NCBI GenBank assembly: GCA_036009625.1
Contig: DASYLJ010000090.1
Span: 19,780-83,779 of the forward strand
Origin: DASYLJ01 sp036009625
GTDB lineage: Bacteria > Desulfobacterota > Binatia > DP-6
Reading direction: 5' to 3'
DNA length: 64,000 nt
Shown here: in pieces, positions 16,701 to 27,258 of the stretch
Numbering within the stretch: the stretch's first letter is position 1
How the letters are laid out: each line of letters opens with the position of its first letter
Made by a program: the position numbers and the translations under genes
Notes under the pieces: generated by a model
Database searches by the model: none
The model's input: the letters and a program-made list of their open reading frames with translations, nothing else
What the model was told of the DNA's origin: nothing

Positions 16701-17616
16701 GACCTCTCCTCCGTGCCACTTCCGACCCTGACGATCAACGTCTCCACGCCGCCGCGCCGCAGCATGGCGGCGACGGTCTCCGGGTCGTCGGCGAGGGCGA
16801 TGACCGCGCCGCCGGCCCCGCCGCCGGTGAGCTTCGCCCCGAGCGCACCGGCGCTGCGCGCGGCGGCAACGAGCGCGTCGGTCGACGGCGACGACACGCC
16901 GAGCGCGGCGAGCAGCGTCTGGTTGTCGTCGAAGGCGCGCCCGAGCGCCGCGAGATCACCCACAGCGGCCGCGGCGGCGCCACGCTCGACCACGGCCGTG
17001 ACGTCGTCGAAGAGCGCCTCGTGGCGCGCACGATCGTGCTCCCAGCGCTCGCGCAGACCACCCACCGCGGCGCCGGTGCTGCGCGCCTGCGAACCGAACG
17101 CCACCACCAACGGCAGCGCACGCGCGGTGCGCAGCGGCGTCACCACGGGCGGGTCACCGCGCACGAACCGGAAGCAGGTGCCGAGCGCCGCCGCCGCCGG
17201 ATCGATACCCGACGGCGTGCCGTGGAAGATGGCCTCGAGCCGCCGCCCGACGGCGAGCTCCTCGGCGGTGTCGAGCGTGCGCCCCGCGGCGGCGGAGAGT
17301 GCGCGCAACGTCGCCACCGCGAGCGCTGCCGAGCTCCCGAGCCCGCGTCCCGCCGGCAGCTCCGAGCGCACCCGCACGACGACACGCGATGGGTCGAGGC
17401 CGACGATCGCCGCCGCCTCGGCGACGAGTCGCGCCGGCCGCGCATCGTCCGGCGGGAGGGGATGATCGCTCACGAGGGCCGGGCCGGCACCGTCCTCGAC
17501 GACGGCCTCGAGCCCGATCGGCAGACCGGCGGCGATGGCCGGTCGGCCGTAGACGACGACGTGCTCTCCGAGGAGGATGATCTTCCCGCCGGCGTGACCG
17601 CGCGCGGGACGACGCA

Positions 17617-17617
<1 letters not shown>
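16697..17617 (-). CDS. mvaK1: mevalonate kinase
   Basis: 306-residue GHMP kinase that phosphorylates mevalonate at O-5. Visible motifs are GGKIILLGEHVVVYGRPAIA at the N-terminus, the phosphate loop LPAGRGLGSSAAL (about residue 95), GTPSGIDPAAA (the Asp region, about residue 137) and the C-terminal KLTGGGAGGAVIALA. The ATG at 17617 overlaps the upstream mvaA stop by one base (TGATG), and the stop overlaps the cyclase ATG by four. Of the two GHMP kinases here, this matches MVK rather than phosphomevalonate kinase. Confidence 0.9.
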
Positions 17618-18889
<1,272 letters not shown>

Positions 18890-18897
<8 letters not shown>

Positions 18898-19963
18898 GCG
18901 CCTCCTCCAAGAATGACCCGGGCGTGATCCAATCGCGCAGCCGGCGCCCCAGCACAAGGGGAGCGCGTGACAAAGCCTGTACGTCGCGCGAGCCGGTGAG
19001 TACCATCGCCGTCCGCAGCTCGTCCACGAGCTGCTCGACGTAGCGGCTGGCGCCGTCGACGCCCCCGGCCTTCAGGGCCCGGAAGACGGGGAGTGCGACA
19101 CCGGCCACCCGGGCCCCGAGGGCCAGCGCCTTGGCGACGTCGAGCCCGCTGCGGATGCCGCCGCTGGCCATGCAGTCGAACCCGAGGCCGCGGAGGCCGA
19201 GGAGCGCCGCCGCGGTCGGAATCCCCCACTCGGCGAAGGTGTCGCCGAGCGCGCGTTGCGCCTCGTCGGCCCGCAACGCCTCGACCCGCACCCAGGACGT
19301 GCCGCCCGCACCCGAGACGTCGACGGTGTGCACGCCGGCGGCGCGCAGCCGCTCGCCGACCGCGCGCGACACGCCGCAGCCGGTCTCCTTCGCCACCACC
19401 GGCACCGGCAGCTCGCGCACGAGGCGGCGGAAGGTGTCGAGGCCGCCACGGAAGTCGCGGTCGCCGCCGGGCTGCACCAACTCCTGGGCGGCATTCATGT
19501 GGACGCAGAGGGCATCGGCACCGACGGCCCGCACCAGCGCCACGATGTCGGCCGACGGCATCGACGCGGCCTGCACGACGCCGAGGTTGGCGAGCACGAG
19601 CGTGGTGGGCGCGTGGGTGCGCACCTCGAACGTGTAGCCGAGGCCGGGCTCGCGGTGCATCGCGCGCTGCGAGCCGAGGCCGAACGCGATGCCGTGCGCC
19701 TCGGCCACCTGCGCCAGCGACTGGTTGATGTCGGCGGCCTCGTCGGTGCCACCCGTCATGCCGGTGATGACGAGCGGCGCGCGCAGGCGCTTCCCGAGCA
19801 GCGTCGTCGCGACGTCGACCTCGTCCACCGCCAGCTCGGGGAGGGCGTCATGCACCAGCTCGACCTCTTCGAGCAGCGTGGTCTTGCCGGTGTACTCGAC
19901 GGGGCCGGTCGCACAGTGGTCGAGGTGGGAGCGCTTGCGCTCGCTGATGGTGCCCTCAGCCAA
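18890..19963 (-). CDS. fni: type II isopentenyl-diphosphate delta-isomerase
   Basis: 357-residue FMN-dependent TIM-barrel isomerase interconverting IPP and DMAPP. Family features are the opening SERKRSHLDHC, APLVITGMTGGT, FGLGSQRAM, LCVHMNAAQELVQPGGDRDF and the flavin loop GGIRSGLDVAKALALGA. It overlaps both neighbours by eight bases. Type II, not the unrelated type I Idi, is normal for bacterial mevalonate operons. Confidence 0.93.
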
Positions 19964-20906
19964 CGGTCACACCCTCGTCGGCGATCACCACGTCGAGCGG
20001 CACGATGCCGACCTCTTCCCAGGCGGCGCGGACCGCGGCGGCCTGCGTCGTCGACGTCGCCAGCGCGATGCCGCAGTCGCCCGCACCCGCACCCGACGGC
20101 TTCGCCGCCGCACCGACGCGATTCGCCGCGCGTACGAGCGTCGACAGCGCGGGCGTGACGATGGGCAGGTCGAGCTCGGTGCCGAATCGCGCCAGCAACG
20201 CCGCCGAACGATCGACGGCATCGAGCAGCGTCGCGGCGTCGCCGCGCGCCACCGCCTCGGCCGCACGCACCGCGACCGCGAACAGCTCGGCGAACGACGC
20301 CGGCGCCGTGACGGTCGCGAAGCGCGTCAGCAACGGCGTCGTGTGCGCGGACGTGCCCGTCCAGCCGGCGAGCAGGTGGAGCCCGACGGGCAGCGTGCGG
20401 CGCTCGACCGCGAGCGCCGGCTCGGCGCGACGCGCCTCGACGACGCCGCCGTACACCGCGGCCGCGATGTCGGCACCGCTGCCCTGCCCGGCCTGGAAGA
20501 GCGCATTCGCCGCCAACGCCGCGTCGAGGATGGCGCGCGCCGCCGCCGCTGGCTGCAGGGCCGCGGTCGCCGCCACGAGCGTGGCGGCGCTCCGACCGAG
20601 CCCGAGCTTGCGATCGCCGACGAGAAAGGAACGCGAGTCGACGACGACGTGCAGCGGCGTACGGATGCCGAGCGTGCGCGCGACGGCGAGCACGGTGCCG
20701 GCGTCGCCGAGCGGCAGCGGCGCATCGACGTCGAGCCGCGTGGTCCGTCCTTCGGCGAGCGACTCGACGACCACGCCGCGATCGCCGGCGTCCACGGTCA
20801 CCACGGCGTGCCGATCGACGGCGGCGACCAGCGCCGGCGCGCCACGCAGCACCGCCCACTCGCCGGTGATGAAGAGCTTGCCGGGCGCGTGCGCGGTGAC
20901 GCTCAC
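19956..20906 (-). CDS. mvaK2: phosphomevalonate kinase
   Basis: 316-residue GHMP kinase of the phosphomevalonate kinase type. The N-terminal APGKLFITGEWAVLRGAPAL is the PMK form of motif 1. The phosphate loop reads GLGRSAATLVA, where most GHMP kinases have GLGSSAA; the changed serine is worth noting. Motif 3 is KPSGAGAGDCGIAL. The start is a GTG at 20906 overlapping the mvaD stop as GTGA; the next ATG lies far downstream and would remove motif 1. Confidence 0.88.
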   Translation of the reverse strand: MSVTAHAPGKLFITGEWAVLRGAPALVAAVDRHAVVTVDAGDRGVVVESLAEGRTTRLDVDAPLPLGDAGTVLAVARTLGIRTPLHVVVDSRSFLVGDRKLGLGRSAATLVAATAALQPAAAARAILDAALAANALFQAGQGSGADIAAAVYGGVVEARRAEPALAVERRTLPVGLHLLAGWTGTSAHTTPLLTRFATVTAPASFAELFAVAVRAAEAVARGDAATLLDAVDRSAALLARFGTELDLPIVTPALSTLVRAANRVGAAAKPSGAGAGDCGIALATSTTQAAAVRAAWEEVGIVPLDVVIADEGVTVG

Positions 20907-21886
20907 GCCACCACCTCGGCGCCGATCCCGGGCGCACAGGTGATGACCCGCACGACGCCCGGCACGGCACCGAGCGCCTCCGCGACGCGGGGCGCATCGT
21001 TGGCCGTGCACAGCGCCTTCACCTGCGGACCGGCGTCGATGGTGATCCAAGCGGGGACGCCATCGGCGCGCAGCGCCCACACGCGATGGATGCAGTCGAC
21101 GGTGGCACCGCGCCAGTAGAGCAGCGGCGGTCGCGCGGCGAGCCCGATGGCGTGCATCTTGAGCGCGCTGTGCTCGGCGAGCTGACCGAGCGCCTCGAGG
21201 TCACGGGCGCGGATGGCGGCGCGCGCCTCGGCGAGATCGGCCTCGGCGCCCGCCACCCATGCAGGATAGAGCGGTGACGCGGCCGCGCGCGCCATGCCGT
21301 CGCGCGACGACACGCTCTTCGGCGCCGTGGTGGTGACGGCGACCACCACGCGCACGTCGCTCCACGCGGTGGCATCGAGCAGTGGCTCGGCAATGGAATC
21401 GGCGCCGTCGGCGCGCTCGCCGCGATGCCACTCGACGAAGCCGCCGAAGATGCTGCGCGCCGCGGAGCCGGAGCCGCGTCGTGCCAGCGCCGACAGTGCC
21501 GGCGGATCGAGATGGAGACCCGCCGCCTGCGAGCCCGCCACCGCCAGCGCCGCGAACGCCGCCGCCGACGACGCCAGGCCGACGCCGCGCGGGACGTGGC
21601 TGCGCGTCACCACCGACACCGGCTCGCGCCGTCCGGACTCCTGGCGCAGTAGATCGACGAAGCGCGCCAGCCGGGTCCGCTCCTCGCCGGCGGCCGGGGC
21701 CTCGTCGATCTCGAAGCGGTCCTCGTCGGTGGCGGCGAAGGCCACGCGGGCATCGATGGAGAGGCCGTCGAGGGTGATCGAGATGCTGCCGGTGGCGGGA
21801 AGGTTCAGCTCGGGATCGCGTTTGCCCCAGTACTTGACCAGGGCGACGTTCACGTTGCTGCGGGCAGTGGCCTCGGACCTGGTCAT
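20903..21886 (-). CDS. mvaD: diphosphomevalonate decarboxylase
   Basis: 327-residue GHMP-superfamily decarboxylase giving IPP from mevalonate diphosphate. Motifs are RSNVNVALVKYWGKRDPELN, the loop SHVPRGVGLASSAAAF, GSGSAARSIFGGFVEW and the catalytic aspartate in TIDAGPQVKALC. The usual PTAAGLASS is PRGVGLASS, so a phosphomevalonate-decarboxylase variant cannot be fully excluded; a PMK gene directly follows, favouring the classical route. ATG at 21886 (MTRSEATARSN) fits the family. It heads the eight-gene coupled operon, 50 bases after the HELCH gene. Confidence 0.9.
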   Translation of the reverse strand: MTRSEATARSNVNVALVKYWGKRDPELNLPATGSISITLDGLSIDARVAFAATDEDRFEIDEAPAAGEERTRLARFVDLLRQESGRREPVSVVTRSHVPRGVGLASSAAAFAALAVAGSQAAGLHLDPPALSALARRGSGSAARSIFGGFVEWHRGERADGADSIAEPLLDATAWSDVRVVVAVTTTAPKSVSSRDGMARAAASPLYPAWVAGAEADLAEARAAIRARDLEALGQLAEHSALKMHAIGLAARPPLLYWRGATVDCIHRVWALRADGVPAWITIDAGPQVKALCTANDAPRVAEALGAVPGVVRVITCAPGIGAEVVA

Positions 21887-21936
21887 CGCGACGGCGCCGG
21901 TTCTAACCTTTTCGGTCGGCCGACGCACGGCCCCCA

Positions 21937-22479
21937 TCATCGACGTTCGGTCGCGACCTGGGCGGCGCCGAGGGCAGCGAAGAGGCTGCTCTCACGCTGA
22001 TAGAAGCCCTGCGTGTGCGGCGAATCGCGCAGCCGCAGGTAGGTGTAGTCGAGGTGGTGGCAGAGCTCGTGCAGGAGGGTGCGGAGGAAGGTGCGGTACG
22101 CCACCACCTGCCCCTTCTTCGCCGTCAGCATCCAGAGGGTGATCTGGTCGAGGCCGCCGCGATTCCCAGGAACGTACAGCCCGTGCAGCTCGCTGCGGGA
22201 ATCGTGGGGCCGGCGTTCCTGCACGATCACGCGCAGCTTCGACACCCCCAAGCCGATGCAGACACCGTCGGCGATGCGCTGGGACACCGCCTGGACGTCG
22301 GCGGCGCGTGCCGATGCCAACGCATCGGCGAGGCACGCGACGGCGGCCTGCAGCGCCGGATGCGGATGCAACGGCAGGGCAGAATACTGATCGCTCTTCG
22401 CCGCCACCTTGAGCGTCGCTGGGGACCAGCGCCGATAGTAGGTGGGACGTGGCCGCGGCTGCGACGGAACGGCGGGCAT
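21937..22479 (-). CDS. uncharacterised protein with HExxH metallopeptidase-like motif
   Basis: 180-residue protein of unknown family. The central-to-C-terminal part contains RTLLHELCHHLDYTYLRL, an HExxH motif with an extra histidine, and near the end DSPHTQGFYQRESSLF, where HxxGFYxRE could give a third zinc ligand. This resembles SprT-like or small zincin folds. No signal peptide or membrane segment. It lies immediately upstream of mvaD on the same strand and may be the first gene of the transcript, but no functional link to isoprenoids is visible. Confidence 0.7.
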   Translation of the reverse strand: MPAVPSQPRPRPTYYRRWSPATLKVAAKSDQYSALPLHPHPALQAAVACLADALASARAADVQAVSQRIADGVCIGLGVSKLRVIVQERRPHDSRSELHGLYVPGNRGGLDQITLWMLTAKKGQVVAYRTFLRTLLHELCHHLDYTYLRLRDSPHTQGFYQRESSLFAALGAAQVATERR

Positions 22480-22556
22480 GCGCGCGCGCACCCTAGCGCA
22501 CGGCTCCGACGCGGCCAACTGGACGACCCCTCGTCGAGACGATAATTCCCCTGCCC

Positions 22557-23321
22557 GTGCAGGCCCGCCTCGGTGCGCTCGTCGGTGCGCTGACGCGATC
22601 GCTGGCCGCGGCCAGCCCGGCGCCACGCGGGCTGCCCGGCTACGGGCTCGAGCATGCGAGCGGCACCGCGCGCGAGCTGCTCGGCCGCCTCAGCGCACAC
22701 GGCATCTTCCGCAAGTACGAGCTCGTGCTCGATCTCGGCAGCGACCTCGGTGCCACCGGGCGCTGGTTGGCGACGCGGCTCGGCTGCACCGTCGTCGCCA
22801 CCGCGGACGACGCCGGCGCCGCGCGCGAGGGACGGGGCCTCACCCGCCGCGCCGGCCTGACGGCGCAGGTGTTCCACGTCCCCGCATCGCCGACGGCCCT
22901 CCCCGTCCGCGACGCGCGCTTCACGCACGTATGGGCAGTCGAGTCCTTGCCACGCCTTCCCGATACGGCGCTCGCCGACGCCTTCCGCGCGCTGCGTCCG
23001 GGCGGCCACCTGGCGCTGCAGGATCTGGTCGGCACCAGCGCCGATGTCCCCGTCGTTCCCGGCTGGCGATTCACCACACGCGCCGCCCGCATCGCCGACA
23101 TCGAGGCCGTGGGCTTCGTCGAGGTCGCCGCGGACGACGTCACGCATGCGTCGGTCGAGCGCTCCGCCCCCGTCCTGGCGGCACGGCAGCAGCTGCTTCA
23201 TCGGCTCCGCGCGGCCGGCGACTCCGCGCTGTCGCGCGAGGCCGACGTCCGCGACGCGCTGTCTGCTGCCCTGGCCGACGGTCGTCTCGGCGTGGTGCAG
23301 CTCGTCGCACGCCGCCCCTGA
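22557..23321 (+). CDS. class I SAM-dependent methyltransferase
   Basis: 254-residue Rossmann-fold methyltransferase. Motif I is LVLDLGSDLGATGRWLA (about residue 57), and the later FRALRPGGHLALQDLVG is the usual post-II strand. The GxGxG loop is modified (GSDLG). Start GTG at 22557; a GATAAT at 22541-22546 could be a -10 box giving a leaderless message. Substrate unknown. Divergent from the HELCH gene. Confidence 0.8.
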   Translation: MQARLGALVGALTRSLAAASPAPRGLPGYGLEHASGTARELLGRLSAHGIFRKYELVLDLGSDLGATGRWLATRLGCTVVATADDAGAAREGRGLTRRAGLTAQVFHVPASPTALPVRDARFTHVWAVESLPRLPDTALADAFRALRPGGHLALQDLVGTSADVPVVPGWRFTTRAARIADIEAVGFVEVAADDVTHASVERSAPVLAARQQLLHRLRAAGDSALSREADVRDALSAALADGRLGVVQLVARRP

Positions 23322-23378
23322 CCTCAAGAAATCGCCGCATCGTGCCGACCCTGTGGGGTGGATGCGTATGGGGGGGTC

Positions 23379-24080
23379 ATGGGGTTGACGCGACGGGAGC
23401 TGGGATCGCTGCTGGGGATGGCCGCCATCGCGGGGCTCGTGGAGCCGCGACGGGCAGCGGCGGACGAGGTGCTCGACGGCGTCTGTCAGGAGCGCGGCGT
23501 GGAGGCGGCGGAGCTGTGGGGCAATCTCGTCTCGGGCAACCGGCGCTTCGTCGCCGGCACGCCGGCCGAGCACGCCCTGGTCGATGTGCGCGAGCAGCTC
23601 GCCGCGGGCCAGCGGCCACGCGTCGTCGTCCTCGGCTGCTCCGACAGCCGCGTCGGTCCGGAGACCGTCTTCGACAGCGGCCTCGGCGAGCTCTTCGTGG
23701 TGCGGTCCGCCGGCAACGTCGTCGACCCCGTCGGCCTCGGCAGCATCGAGTACGCCATCAAGCATCATCACCCGAAGCTGCTGGTCGTGCTCGGCCATCA
23801 GGACTGCGGCATGGTCGAGGCCGCGCTCGACGACGAGCCCATGTCGTCGCCCAGCCTGCAGGCCCTCATGCGGCGCATCGCGCCCAGCGTCGAGATGCTG
23901 CGCGACGACCCGGCGAGCGACGAGCGCCTGCAGCGCGCCGTCGAGGCCAACGTGCGTCAGAGCGCGCGCGACCTGGTGACGTACAGCAGCATCGTCGGTG
24001 ACGCCGTCTCGTCGGGCAAGGTGGCGCTGGTGCAGACGTGCTACCGCCTCGCCAGCGGCGAAGTCGTCCGCATGGCCTGA
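23379..24080 (+). CDS. beta-carbonic anhydrase with export signal
   Basis: 233-residue beta-class carbonic anhydrase (CO2/bicarbonate interconversion). Zinc-binding residues are in GCSDSRV (Cys, Asp-Arg dyad) and GHQDCGMV (His, Cys). The N-terminus MGLTRRELGSLLGMAAIAGL has the twin-arginine RRELG pattern and a hydrophobic stretch, so Tat export to the periplasm is likely; most beta enzymes are cytoplasmic. I chose ATG 23379 because a G-rich ribosome site precedes it, rather than the GTG at 23358. Confidence 0.87.
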   Translation: MGLTRRELGSLLGMAAIAGLVEPRRAAADEVLDGVCQERGVEAAELWGNLVSGNRRFVAGTPAEHALVDVREQLAAGQRPRVVVLGCSDSRVGPETVFDSGLGELFVVRSAGNVVDPVGLGSIEYAIKHHHPKLLVVLGHQDCGMVEAALDDEPMSSPSLQALMRRIAPSVEMLRDDPASDERLQRAVEANVRQSARDLVTYSSIVGDAVSSGKVALVQTCYRLASGEVVRMA

Positions 24081-24230
24081 CCTCGCGTCCGACCTCTTCC
24101 GACGTCGCTATCCGGGCGTGGCGCTCAGGCGGGTCCTCGTCGACCACGGCGTCTGCACGACCGACGAGCTGAGCGGCCCTCGGCCGTGTTCGCTGACTGG
24201 ATATCTCCGCACCGCGTCAATCGCCCTAGC

Positions 24231-24260
24231 TTGACGGCAGCCAAATCGACAAGCTACACG
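24231..24260 (+). promoter_or_regulatory. candidate promoter upstream of the Cys-repeat protein
   Basis: TTGACG at 24231 and TACACG at 24255 are separated by 18 bases, about 40 bases before ATG 24302. The surrounding 24180-24295 stretch is visibly less GC-rich than coding DNA. The -10 match is only partial. Confidence 0.32.
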
Positions 24261-24301
24261 GCAAGCGGCAAACGGACTGTATTCCAACCGCGGAGGTGAC
24301 C

Positions 24302-25063
24302 ATGCGTCCATCGACAGCGAGTCTGGCCGGCGTCGTCCTACTCTGCACCGCCACCCTGGCTCTCGCGGGGGAACCGGTGCTCGCCAACTTCCGCTTCTAC
24401 GGCTTCGTCCCCGTCGATCGGGACGCGTCCCGCGTGCAGATCGCCATCGCGAAGCAAGCCACCACGTTGGCCGTCGCGCTCACCGCCTGCCGCCGCAACG
24501 GCGTGCGCGGGGTGCTGAAGGCCGATGCCGTCGACGTCGAAGCCTGCATGGCCACGGCGTACGGCCGCTTCACCGAGCACACGGCCGACCTCGACGCCGT
24601 GGCATGCATCACGCCCGCACTCCAGAACGAGTTGGGGACCTTCTTCAAGGACTACGCCGTCTCGTTCGATCCCATCCTGTGGTGTGACGGCAGCGAGCCC
24701 CTGCCCGACGGATTCAGCGGCGGCTTCGTTCCGACCGCGAACGTCTACCGCACCGAAAGCGCCGTTTCGCGGAAGCTGATGGACTACGGTCGCGACATCT
24801 CGTCGTGCGTCCAGCGCGCCATGGCGCGTCTGGTCGCCGGCCGTGCGCCCGAGCTCGAGGCCTGCCTGGCGACGGCGCGTGCCGACGCCGACGCTTCCAT
24901 GCTGCGTGGCCAGCTGTCCCGGCGCATCGCGGGACTCGAGCCCGACGATTGCCTGAAGGGCGCGAACGACGTCGCCGCCGCGCTCGATGCGATCGCGAAT
25001 CTCGCCCCCAACCTGAGTGAAGCCGTGTTCTGCGAGACCCCAGAGAGCCCCCCCCCGAACTAG
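24302..25063 (+). CDS. secreted protein with two Cys-containing repeats, unknown function
   Basis: 253-residue exported protein with a clear signal peptide (VVLLCTATLALAGEP). The mature part holds two similar segments. Each has a first cysteine, then DVEACMATA or ELEACLATA, then a further ACI or DCL cysteine about 20 residues on, suggesting an internal duplication of a helical disulfide unit. ATG at 24302 has GGAGG at 24292-24296. Ends in SPPPN. It overlaps the convergent methyltransferase by four bases. I do not recognise the family. Confidence 0.72.
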   Translation: MRPSTASLAGVVLLCTATLALAGEPVLANFRFYGFVPVDRDASRVQIAIAKQATTLAVALTACRRNGVRGVLKADAVDVEACMATAYGRFTEHTADLDAVACITPALQNELGTFFKDYAVSFDPILWCDGSEPLPDGFSGGFVPTANVYRTESAVSRKLMDYGRDISSCVQRAMARLVAGRAPELEACLATARADADASMLRGQLSRRIAGLEPDDCLKGANDVAAALDAIANLAPNLSEAVFCETPESPPPN

Positions 25064-25833
25064 GCGACCTTCCGCACCTTCCAGACCTCTTCGCACGGCC
25101 ACTGCCGTGCCCAGGCGAGGGGCATGAACGGGTAGCGCGTCGTCGAGCCCTCGGGCGGCTGGACGTCGATCAGATCCTCGATCGTGAAGCCGTGGCGACG
25201 CAGCAGACGGATCCAGTCGCCGTGCCCGAGGTGGAACTCGACGCTGGGATCGTTCGACCACTCCAGGCGGTGGAGTCCGAACGCGGGACGCACCAGCCGA
25301 TCCCCGGCGACGCTGCCCTCGCCGTCGGGAATGCAGAGCGCCGACAGCCAGCCGTTGGTCAGGAAGACGAGACGACCGCCCGGCCGCAGCAGCCGCGCCG
25401 CCTCCGGAATCCATTTGTACGGATCGGCCCACAGACACGCGCCGTACTCGGAGATGGCGAGGTCGAAGCTGGCGTCCGGATACGGCACCGTCTCCGCGTT
25501 GCCGTGCAGGAGCGGGAACGTGATGCCGTGCTCGGCCTGCAGCCGGCGCGCCGTCGCGAGCTGCGCCTCCGAGTTGTCGATGCCGACGGGACGCGCGCCA
25601 CGCCGCGCGAGCCACGACGACACGTAGGCCGTGCCGCACCCGAGCTCGATCGCATCGCAGCCGTCCACGTCGTCGAGGAGCCCGAGCGCAGCTTCGGGCA
25701 CACCGTAGATGCCCCAGTGCGGAACGTTCTCGCTCCAGTTGCGCTCCGCCGCCGGCACGTACTCCGCGGCCCACACGTCCCATATCTCGCGGTTGCTGCG
25801 GACGTAGTCCGGCAGATCGTCGTCGGTCGCCAT
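25060..25833 (-). CDS. class I SAM-dependent methyltransferase (UbiE/type 11)
   Basis: 257-residue methyltransferase. Motif I is DAIELGCGTAYVSSWLARRG (about residue 60), followed by GIDNSEAQL (acidic end of strand 2), SFDLAISEYGACLW and ARLLRPGGRLVFLTN. The C-terminal region with the HLGHGDWIRLLRRHGFTIED pattern is typical of small-molecule type-11 enzymes in actinobacteria and deltaproteobacteria. Substrate not deducible. Confidence 0.87.
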   Translation of the reverse strand: MATDDDLPDYVRSNREIWDVWAAEYVPAAERNWSENVPHWGIYGVPEAALGLLDDVDGCDAIELGCGTAYVSSWLARRGARPVGIDNSEAQLATARRLQAEHGITFPLLHGNAETVPYPDASFDLAISEYGACLWADPYKWIPEAARLLRPGGRLVFLTNGWLSALCIPDGEGSVAGDRLVRPAFGLHRLEWSNDPSVEFHLGHGDWIRLLRRHGFTIEDLIDVQPPEGSTTRYPFMPLAWARQWPCEEVWKVRKVA

Positions 25834-25863
25834 GCCGCACCGTCGGCGATCACCGCGACGAGG

Positions 25864-27258
25864 TCAACCGCCGGGACGATCGTCGTGCCACGTGGTGCGC
25901 TGCTGGAACGCCTGCCCGGCGCCGAGGAGATCGGGCTCGGCGAAGGCGCGGCCGATCAGTTGGAGCCCGATCGGCAACCCGTCACGTGCGCGACCCGCGG
26001 GCAGCGACAGCGCCGGCAGCCCGGTCAGGTTGAACGGGCCGGTGAAGCGCGCCAGCACCTCCTGCACGCCGCGCTCGACGCCGCCCACCGCCAGCACCTG
26101 CGCCCAGGTGTCGGGCGCGGTGACCGCAGTCGTCGGCGTCGCCAGCAGATCGACCGGCAGCGCATGGATCGCCCGATGGAGCCGGGTGCGGTAGCGCTGC
26201 GCGGCCACGTAGTGCCGCGCCTGCACCACCTTGGCGAGCTCGAGGAAGATGCGGCAGTCGAGGCCGATCGCGTCGCGACGTTCCCCGACCACGGCGCCGA
26301 GCGCCGCCTCGGCTTCGGCAAAGACGACCGCACCGAGCGCAGCGTTGGCGTGCTCGAGCTCCGGCAGCGCGACGTCGCGCACGAGCGCGCCCGCGTCGCG
26401 CAGGACGTCGAGGCTCGCCGCGAATGCGCGCGCCACCTCGTCGTCGATTGCCCCGTCGACGAACGCACGCGGGACACCGACGATCCGCCCCGCGAGCCCA
26501 CGATCGAGGCCGGCAACATAGTCGGGCACGGCGAGATTCGCACTGGTGCTGTCGAGCGGATCGGGCCCGGCCAGCACGCCGAGTACGAGCGCCACGTCCG
26601 CGACGCGGCGCGCGAGCGGGCCGACGTGGTCGAGGCTCCACGCCAGCGGCGTGACGTCGGCGCGGCTGACGCGGCCGTACGTCGGCTTGAGCCCGGTGAG
26701 CCCGCAGAAGCTGGCGGGGATGCGGATCGACCCGCCCGTGTCGCTGCCGAGCGCCACCGGCACCATGCCCGCCGCCACCGCCACCGCCGAGCCGCTGCTC
26801 GAGCCACCCGGCATGCGGTCGGGGTGCCACGGATTCACCGGCGTCCCGAGCGCGGGGTTCACGCCGGTGGGACCGAACGCCAGCTCGTGCATCTGCGTCG
26901 TCCCTACGACGACGGCGCCGGCGGCGCGCAGGCGCGCGACGACGGACGCATCGGCGCGCGCCGGCGGATCGTCGCGAAATGCGAGGCTGCCGTTGCCGCG
27001 CACGACATCGCGCACCGCGAAGAGGTCCTTGACGGCGACGGGTACGCCCGCGAGCGGACCAGTCGCGCTGCCGGCGTCGACGGCGCGCGCGTCGCGCAAC
27101 GCGGCGTCGGCACAGACGGTGACGAAGGCGTGCAGACGATCGTCGAGAGCGCGGATGCGTTCGAGGTGGGCCTCGACGACGCTGACGGCGGTCCGCTCGC
27201 GCGTGCGCACCGCACGCGCGAGCGCCGCGACGGATTCCCCTGCGACGTCGGTACGCAT
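25864..27258 (-). CDS. amidase (amidase-signature family)
   Basis: 464-residue amidase. The Ser-cisSer-Lys triad is visible: Lys in GVPVAVKDLFAV (about residue 75), the glycine/serine loop MPGGSSSGSAVAVAAG, and the nucleophile in GSDTGGSIRIPASFCG. Length fits GatA/AtzF-like hydrolases. Its ATG overlaps the stop of the 62-residue gene upstream by one base (TGATG), recalling AtzG-AtzE and GatC-GatA pairs. Substrate unknown. Confidence 0.9.
   Translation of the reverse strand: MRTDVAGESVAALARAVRTRERTAVSVVEAHLERIRALDDRLHAFVTVCADAALRDARAVDAGSATGPLAGVPVAVKDLFAVRDVVRGNGSLAFRDDPPARADASVVARLRAAGAVVVGTTQMHELAFGPTGVNPALGTPVNPWHPDRMPGGSSSGSAVAVAAGMVPVALGSDTGGSIRIPASFCGLTGLKPTYGRVSRADVTPLAWSLDHVGPLARRVADVALVLGVLAGPDPLDSTSANLAVPDYVAGLDRGLAGRIVGVPRAFVDGAIDDEVARAFAASLDVLRDAGALVRDVALPELEHANAALGAVVFAEAEAALGAVVGERRDAIGLDCRIFLELAKVVQARHYVAAQRYRTRLHRAIHALPVDLLATPTTAVTAPDTWAQVLAVGGVERGVQEVLARFTGPFNLTGLPALSLPAGRARDGLPIGLQLIGRAFAEPDLLGAGQAFQQRTTWHDDRPGG

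Noticed and set aside
14826..17465. 879-residue plus-strand open frame across the cyclase
   Set aside because: Antisense to the cyclase and mvaK1, which carry clear family motifs; the shadow has none.
22541..22546. GATAAT as a -10 box for the methyltransferase at 22557
   Set aside because: Good -10 match but no acceptable -35 at 16-18 bases, so not listed as a promoter.
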